This document shows, piece after piece, positions 57,473 through 64,000 of a stretch of 64,000 nt of DNA. Position 1 is the stretch's first letter. Every line of letters begins with the position of its first letter. The position numbers and the translations under genes were made by a program. The notes under the pieces were generated by a model. It was not told the origin of the DNA. It saw nothing but the letters and a program-made list of their open reading frames with translations, and did not search any database. The stretch spans positions 248,001-312,000 of the forward strand of contig JAWWNJ010000024.1 of the NCBI GenBank assembly GCA_037176885.1, in the 5' to 3' direction. The stretch is from Favolaschia claudopus. Taxonomy: Eukaryota; Basidiomycota; Agaricomycetes; Agaricales; Mycenaceae.

Positions 57473-60006
57473 ATGGACGAGCGCAACATCATAGACTGGG
57501 ACGAGAACGACGTCCACGCATGGCTCTGCTCCTTGGGCATCTCTCAGTACGAGTCCCAAATAAAGGGTCCGTCTACCACAACCTCCAAATGCACACTACT
57601 TGCTCATATCGCGGCCCACAGAACACAGTATAACCGGCGAAGTCCTCTGCTTGCTCAATGCCGACTCTCTCAAAGCCATTGGCGTCTCTACTATCGGCCA
57701 AAGACTGGCCATTCTCAAGGCTGTTTATCAGCTCAAGCTCGCATACAACATTCCCATCGACCCTGACTCCTACGTCCCCCCTTGTTAGTCCCGGCTCTCT
57801 GGGCGCTGTTCGCTCGCTGACTATTACGGTGCAGCAGAAGCCTCAGAACGTATTGATGGTCTGACCGTCGAGAAGTTGCATGCCATAGTGAAAGATCAGG
57901 GTGCGTCATGATTTTGGTCTTCCCCCAGCCCATTCTCAATTCACCTTCAACTGCCCAGGTACACGCTTGAACCAACTAGAGGAGGAGAATCGACATTTAA
58001 ACCACCAACTCCAACTATTCGTGGATGACTTCAATTCGTTCCGGAGCTCGGTAACGCGATCGGTGCGCCTGTGCCTCCGAATGCACGGGCAATCTAATTA
58101 ATGACCGCCCTCTAGGACGGCGACTCTTCCAACCCTTCCCTACGTCGACAACCCTCCTTTAAATGGGCCCAATATGTCAAGCCCGCAAAATCCCCTACAA
58201 AACCCGACATCGACTCCCCGCACCCATCTCCACAGCAGCTGGAGCATGACCTTTCCTACTCACGAAATGGCTCATCCCAATTTTCCGCTGTGCAATCACA
58301 ATTCACGTCTTCCACCCCTCCGGAGAAAGCGCCACGGGCTGCGACTGATTCGCCGAATCTTGGTAGCACTGCCGCACCACCGAAGACGGCACGGACAGAG
58401 AGCTCCGACACTCTCAAGAGCTTCAAGGTCAGCTTAGACGACCCCACATGGAAAGTTCTGCCCGCTGCCCTCAAGAAATACCGGATAAACAATGATAATT
58501 GGGAGAACTACGCCATGTTCATATGTTACGGCTCGACTGGTACGTCCAGATTCTTCGTCCGAGTACGAGCGTAATCACATTCCACGACAGGCAACCGAAT
58601 CGAGCGGTGTCTGAGCTACGACGAGAAACCTCTCCTGCTTTTCCAGAAGCTAAAAGACGCTAAGAAAAATCCCGTCTTCATGCTGAAGCACATTAAAGAC
58701 ATTCGATCGCCCATTGCTGTGGCCCAACAGAAGCACGCCGCCCGCAAAGCGTCTTCTGTCATGACGAATGGGTCAACAGGTGCTACACTTGGCCACGCTG
58801 GAAAGACGCCATCAACGTCTTCGCGTCCGCATCACCGACCGCCGAAACTCGAGGTAGACTTGAGCGCCAGCCAGGGCGCTCCCGCGCCCGGAATCGCCAC
58901 CGCTATGAGCCCTGCACCTGGATGGCCTGATATGGGCATGATGTCGCCGTCTGTGGAACGACCGAATGAAGATCCTCTGGGGACGTCGGCAGCGCATTTA
59001 TCGACGAGCACGAACATGTCGGGCAGTACGGTAGTTGCAGGCTCAAACAACGGTCATGAAAGTGGCAAGAGCGATGGAACGCCCAGCATAACTCGCGAAA
59101 TGCCTCCCATGTCGGCTGCGGATATCTCGTATGCCGTCGCCATTTACCCGTACATGGCTGAGCAAGAAGATGAATTCGATGTTGTTGTGTGAGTGGCTTG
59201 CTTCTTCTTGCACGATAAAATAAATGATAATGGCGGTTTGTATGTATGATATGATAGCGGCGACACGTTCATCATCCTTTCACGGGCACGAGGGTGGTGG
59301 GTCGTCCAGCGGGACCCAACAGGCTCGGGCATCGTCGACACGGATATCGTCAAACAGGGCTGGGTGCCCGCGGGCTGCCTCCTCGAGACAAAGGTCCCCG
59401 TCGCATCAGCCATTGCCGAGGCTACCGCTGCGTCCTCCTCTGGATCCAAGGGAAGCAGCCCCAGCTCTGGGTCGTCGTCGTCCAACGGGGACTCGCCGCC
59501 GAGGACCCCTGTAGGCTCAAGCTCCAAAAAGACGCCGATATTGCCGTTGAGCATTATATCGACGAGTTTCCCGGGGATTGCGTTGATGGATTATAAGAAG
59601 AAGGGGGAGGAGGAGTTGGATCTTGTTAAGGATGATGCGCTGCGGGTGTTCAAGCGGTATAACCACTGGTCATACGTGCGTCGGTGCTCACTCCATACTT
59701 TATTTTGGACCTGTAATTGACCGAATTTTAGGCCGTCAAGGAGGAGGGTGGGGATCGTGGTTGGGTGCCCGTACGTCTATCTATATATACAACGACTATC
59801 ATTCAAATTTAACTCACTCTATGTTTGTTCAGTCATGGTTCATAGGCAAAGTGGCTACGGGGCCGGCAACGCCTAGTACGGGGTTACCTACGGCGACGTT
59901 AACGTCGTCGATGATGGGAGGGGACGATTCGAGCCAGGCGCAGGTGTCTCCGATGTCGTCTGCGTTTCCGGCGGTGCAGACTGGAAGGTCTGTTGCGGTG
60001 AACTGA
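57473..60006 (+). CDS. Ste50/Ubc2-type MAPK adaptor: SAM, RA and two SH3 domains
   Basis: Adaptor linking Ras/Cdc42 to the MEKK Ste11. The SAM domain reads MDERNIIDWDENDVHAWLCS, LGISQYESQIK, EHSITGEVLCLLNADSLKAI, GVSTIGQRLAILKAVYQLKL. A coiled coil follows (TRLNQLEEENRHLNHQLQL). A RA domain reads FKVSLDDPTWKVLPAALKKY, NWENYAMFICYGST/GNRIERCLSYDEKPLLLFQK and PVFMLKHIKDIRSP. The C-terminus has two SH3 domains: SYAVAIYPYMAEQEDEFDVV, GDTFIILSRARGWWVVQRD, QGWVPAGCLLE, and SFPGIALMDYKKKGEEELDL, VFKRYNHWSYAV, RGWVPSWFIGKV. The C-terminal SH3 domains are a basidiomycete trait (Ubc2 in Ustilago); yeast Ste50 has none. About eight introns; about 690 residues. Confidence 0.9.
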
Positions 60007-61153
60007 ACTAAATTTGTCTGTCGAGACGACGGATTTAGTCGCGCCCCATGTCGAATCCATGGTTCAAGTGGAGGAACCAACCCTTCATAGTCGCCCCACA
60101 TTCATTCGTTTTTCGACCCTTGATCGGATGAACAAATGGCATTGGCATTGGCATTGTAATTTTTTACGTCCCCCGGCTGCGCGGGCCAGGCGACATCACA
60201 TTGACATGCAGCGGCCGCTACAGACCTCCCACCTCCCACGGCCAATCCTCGCTGGCATCCCGTAGAACAGAACCGCAATTCGTTCGTCCACAATCTCACA
60301 CTCATCATCATCCATCACAGTATCCTATGCATATGCCTCAAATAAATAATGAATGTACATATGTTATGTATCCATCTACTTACTCCGCCCTTCCTTTCCT
60401 CTCCTTTACCCGCGTTGCTTGCTTTCTGTCTGTCACTCGGTATATACATACCTTCGTTCGTTTTTCTTGCTGCCCATCTGTATAGTAGTTCGCAATCCAC
60501 AATCATTATATCATGTTTAGTGTTAGCCGGCCTCGTCCCGGGTCATGGGAAGGGGAGGGGAGAGGCGGGCTAGGTATGCTTCCGCGGTCAGGTATGTCTG
60601 AATCTTCCCGGTTCCCTCGTTGTTGCGTTTACTGTTAGCCGTCCCCGTCCCGGGATCATGGGAAGGGGAGAGGTGGACTACTAGTAGTAGTTATACGTTA
60701 TGCTTCCGCGGTCAGGTACGTTTTGAATCCTTCCGGCTCCCTCATTTTTTGCGTTTTTCCGTCTCGGGCCTTTGATGGCATATAGACCGGGGAGAAGACT
60801 TTCCTTTTTAGGACTTGAAAGGTGTTTCTCCGGAACAGGAAACGATCGCGTGCGGATGCTGGGACAGTGAACATCGGCCAAGCACACGCCAAGATTAACT
60901 TTTTGAACCATATTGAGCGCACGCGCTCTTTATCTTCGGGTCAGCTACTGGTCAAAGCCTTCTTTCCTTGCGGCGCGGAATCATCTCGTGAATTCTCGAT
61001 GCGAATCGTCTCGTGAACTCGGTGCCAAGGGCTTTTTCTCGCTCCTCGACCGCATCTCGTGAACAACCTACTTAAAAGACATGCCGCTGTGTCCCCTCTG
61101 GTTTTTCTTCCCTTGTGTTGGGATACACAAAACCGTGACTGCCGGCGCCACCC
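60007..61153. other. Intergenic region between Ste50 and GH18 genes
   Basis: No coding region was recognised. It holds an imperfect direct repeat (see 60523-60750) and a short run of ATTGGC units (about 60138-60156). T-rich stretches near 60080-60120 and 60350-60500 fit the 3' end of the upstream gene and a promoter for the downstream one. Confidence 0.35.
60523..60750. repeat. Imperfect direct repeat, about 110 bp units
   Basis: Unit 1 starts GTTAGCCGGCCTCGTCCCGG and unit 2 starts GTTAGCCGTCCCCGTCCCGG. Both contain TCATGGGAAGGGGAG and ATGCTTCCGCGGTCAGGTA, then TGAATCxTTCCxG(G/C)xTCCCTC and a TTGCGTTT end. The second unit carries an insertion with CTACTAGTAGTAG. Intergenic; origin unknown. 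Confidence 0.6.
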
Positions 61154-62387
61154 ATGAATTCCTCCTCGTTGATTGGGGCGGGTAGCCATCGCGTCTCGTT
61201 GTATTACCAGAGCGTTTACGATACCAGCGTCGCGCCGAATTCGCCGTTTGGGCACTATGTATCGCCGTTGCCGCTCATTACGCTTATCACGCAGTATGTT
61301 GCAATTTTCTTTGTTTTCGCGTTTGCGCGGATGTGAGCTCATGTTGTGTAGCTTGTTGCTTTCGGCGTTCCATATCAACTTCGACGATGTGTCGGTGCAT
61401 TTGAACGACGCGGTCCCTGAGGATCCGATGTTCCAGCAATTGTGGTCGGATATTGGTATGTTGCTCCGGTTCGCTGTCGTGTTTCTGCTATTTAACGCAT
61501 ATATTCATTCAACCAGCTGTCATGCAGTCAACTGGAATCAAGGTCATTGGAATGTTGGGCGGCGCTGCCCCGGGAACGTACACCTGCCTCACGCCCGATT
61601 TGTTCGACACGTATTATCCCGTCCTGGCCGGCTATATCAAGAGGTGGGTCCCTTGACAATCTGCAAGATATTGACATTCAATGATAACAACTACATTCAA
61701 GATACAAATTGGACGGACTCGATTTGGATGTCGAACAGGACACGCCTATTGACGATATCGTACACCTCATCGATAGATTGAAGGAAGATTTCGGCGACCA
61801 TTTTATTATCACGCTTGCTCCAGTAGCGTCTGCACTCGTTGAAGGACCTAATCTGTCTGGTTTCGATTACATCGAACTCGAAAAACGTGTTGGACACAAG
61901 ATATCATGGTATAATGCGCAGTTCTATTCTGGTTTTGGCTCGTTCTTCCCCGTCAGTCCTTACACAAAGCGAAGGGACGGAGTGCTTACTGATTGTTTCA
62001 CAGGACGACTTGTATCTCGAAATTGTCAATTTTGGAAGCGGCATCCATCCAAACCGACTTGTTGCTACTACGTTCACGAGGTTCGTATAAAACCTACTTT
62101 TTTGTTCCCCGCTTTGATACTCGTGTTACGCTAGCCCGGACGAGGGTTTCGGATTCGTTGACCTTGACAGCGTCGTCAGCTCCATTCAGGATTTGGCATT
62201 CAGGCATGATTTCAACTTTGGAGGGATCGGAGGCTGGGAATATTTCAACAGTCTTCCTGGGGGCAAAGAACAGCCGTATCTGTGGGCACAAATGATGTCG
62301 GACGCCATGAAACAGATAAAGGCGAACCAAACGCAGCTGGAGGAGTCGAGATCTATTCAATCCCGAATTGTGCCTCGTAGCGGCTAA
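61154..62387 (+). CDS. GH18-family glycosidase (chitinase or endo-N-acetylglucosaminidase-like)
   Basis: Beta-1,4-N-acetylglucosamine-cleaving (beta/alpha)8 barrel of glycoside hydrolase family 18. Spliced exons read MNSSSLIGAGSHRVSLYYQS, HLLLSAFHINFDDVSVHLND, AVMQSTGIKVIGMLGGAAPG, then LDGLDLDVEQ, the D-x-x-D-x-D-x-E catalytic motif with the acid Glu and its assisting Asp residues intact. Next come FIITLAPVASALVEGPNLSG, KISWYNAQFYSGFGSFFP, DDLYLEIVNFGSGIHPNRLV and GGIGGWEYFNSLPGGKEQPY (the barrel-closing Trp). There is no N-terminal signal peptide, linker or carbohydrate-binding module, so it is probably cytosolic. Five introns; about 320 residues. The start is the first ATG, just before the first barrel strand. 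Confidence 0.87.
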
Positions 62388-62569
62388 ATTTTTTGTTCTT
62401 TTTTTGTTCGGTTAATGGGTGTATGTCAATGTAAAAAGAATTGGAAGAGTCTGGGATTTTCTTCGCTCAAAAAAGTCCGATATCTAGTCCAATCATGTCA
62501 AGCGGCGTATTTTGACTTGTTAGCGATCGACGTGATCAGGATGTAGAAGGACCCACTGACTGACAGTGA

Positions 62570-64000
62570 ATGAGTGCCGTCGAAAGTGCCGTGAACTTCG
62601 ACACCCATGAACACTCAGCCTGGCAGCCGCCCAACTGTTACGAACATGATGTTCTCGCCCAAGGTCTCCCACAGCCGAATCTCTCAGCGCTCCCGCGACG
62701 TGGCAGAGCGTCTATCGTCCAGATATACCCCAAGTTGAACGGTAGATTGACTCCAAGTTGGTCTGGATATTTTCTTGGCAGCTCCTACATGGACCCACAA
62801 CGCAAGAAACTGCTTCAGCCGCCCAATCGCCCCCGGACTGGCATCGCATCTCGTTTACGCAGCGCTACGACCAATGGATCTACTAGTACTCGCGGTCAAG
62901 GTCGCATTAGCCTCGTCCAGATTAATTCACTATCGGAAAACTCTGGAAGACAACTCAGAAGCGCGACTAAACTACATAATGACGCCGCTGCTAGTAATGG
63001 ATCTGGCCATTTAACTCGAGAGCCTTTGCCAGCGCACAAGTTGGCGTCCATTCGAGTCCCGCGAGTGTCCCCGGTTTCTGCTATGCCTCAGTGGAACCGC
63101 AAGCGGAGGCGGATCCCACAGCCTGATGTATCTGCTAACCTTCCCAATGTCAAGAGTGAGGTTACGCAAGATGAAGAGGTTCTTCCTCCTCCAGCAAAAC
63201 GACCGAGGAAAAATGCCAAAAGTCCGTTCTCATTTGTTGTTCTGTGCGACCTTTTTTGAGCTTGCGCTAGGAGTCCTTCTTCCTCCAAGCATTGTTTGGA
63301 CAGCTGTAAAACCAGGTCTAGAACTGGCGCCTTCCTCCGCTAGTTTTAGTGAGACCATCAGAGCGACAACTCGGGGTCGAGGGAGAGGCCGAGGGCGAGG
63401 GAGAGGGAGAGGTGCTCTTGCAGGGATCTCGCGAGCGCCTAGAATCCTCGAGCAAAATGCCATAGCTGCGACGACGACTATTGTTATTGATGCGCCTGAA
63501 GCTGCCCCGACTTTTGTCGAAATAGCACAAGTCAAACCACGGCAATGGTCGAGTGTAAGATGCGACGAGTCTTGCCAATCGCCCAGCCTCATACCGATTA
63601 CAGAGCAAAGAAGAGCTGTTTGCTATACTTCCGGAATTGGCTACCCATGCCAAGAATGGTATTGCTCCCGGAATTTTCCAAACCCATGTTCTCCTACTCG
63701 ATGACATGAGCGGCATGACTATCTCGAATACAACTGGATCAGGAAGGATCGGTACTATGGACATCTCCATGTCCGTGGCTTCTTCCCTCGTTCCCTCAAT
63801 GACGAGTATTGATTTTTTCATTCCAGTGTCATGGATTTTGTTCGTGATCCTGCTTTGTCAATCCCCACCATGGAACTCGCCTCAATTGCCCCGATCGCAT
63901 TGCGCTTTCCAACGCGTCCTGCTCGCGGATTTTATAATTCTCTCCCGCATGCTGGTGGACAGCCTGTGCCGCTGAACTCTTCAATGCTAGCCCGACCTGG
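62570..64000 (+). CDS. Unrecognised basic protein with nuclear signals and RG repeat (partial)
   Basis: Starts MSAVESAVNFDTHEHSAWQP and runs off the window. The first exon is Arg/Ser/Pro-rich with several basic clusters (RLRSATTNG, QWNRKRRRIPQPDVS, PPPAKRPRKNAK) that look like nuclear signals. A GTCCGT intron (about 63221-63267) leads to an exon with an arginine-glycine repeat, (RG)n at about 63373-63410 (TTRGRGRGRGRG). A GTAAGA intron then leads to SKEELFAILPELATHAKNGI and APGIFQTHVLLLDDMSG. Another GTCCGT intron (starting near 63772) leads to VMDFVRDPALSIPTMELASI with an open frame to the end. Function not recognised; an RNA- or chromatin-binding role is inference from the RG repeat and basic charge. 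Confidence 0.55.

Overview
This window is eukaryotic DNA from a filamentous basidiomycete, most likely an Agaricomycete. Nearly every gene is cut by introns of about 45 to 65 nt, several coding segments are microexons, and genes sit on both strands a few hundred bases apart. Two architectures point to basidiomycetes: a DUF4470-MYND protein and a Ste50-type adaptor with SAM, RA and two C-terminal SH3 domains. There is no plasmid, phage, CRISPR array or bacterial-style operon. All exon joins below were read by eye from splice sites and protein conservation, so single junctions may be off by a few codons.

Layout. 0-2.2 kb: the N-terminus of an Ala/Pro-rich protein, then ribosomal protein genes eS17 and uS8 head to head. 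2.8-11.5 kb: DUF4470-MYND protein, a small DnaJ protein, OHCU decarboxylase (uric acid breakdown), a Gfo/Idh/MocA dehydrogenase, and a Rho3-type GTPase with 11 introns. 11.6-14.5 kb: a Dal5-like MFS permease. 14.5-19.3 kb: gene-poor, holding a degenerate fragment that resembles the end of a gene 6 kb downstream. 19.4-24.8 kb: EPL1 (NuA4 acetyltransferase) and a lineage-specific acidic/basic protein. 25.2-29.2 kb: an NRPS-like adenylation-thiolation-reductase enzyme. 29.3-38 kb: IPI3 (60S maturation), a type II DnaJ protein, a DHHC palmitoyltransferase and the fusion protein PRM1.

39-45 kb: the corepressor SIN3, flanked on both sides by two paralogous genes for small proteins that look mitochondrial. 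45.4-48.9 kb: complex I 21 kDa subunit and a zinc-finger nucleoporin, sharing a 70 bp promoter. 49.4-50.9 kb: uL1 and eL22, a second head-to-head ribosomal pair. 51.4-52.95 kb: a tandem duplication of an unrecognised small gene, the first copy interrupted by a stop codon. 53-56.6 kb: a long disordered protein with acidic-aromatic motifs. 57.5-60 kb: Ste50/Ubc2-like MAPK adaptor. 61.1-62.4 kb: an apparently cytosolic GH18 protein. 62.6 kb to the end: the start of an unrecognised basic nuclear-type protein with an RG repeat.

Most genes are housekeeping: ribosome and ribosome assembly, chromatin (SIN3, EPL1), mating, fusion and polarity (PRM1, Ste50, Rho3), respiration and purine use. The least described items are the gene pair flanking SIN3, the tandem gene pair at 51-53 kb, the Rho3 microexons, and a splice-donor habit shared by many genes (C at position +3, plus several likely GC-AG introns).
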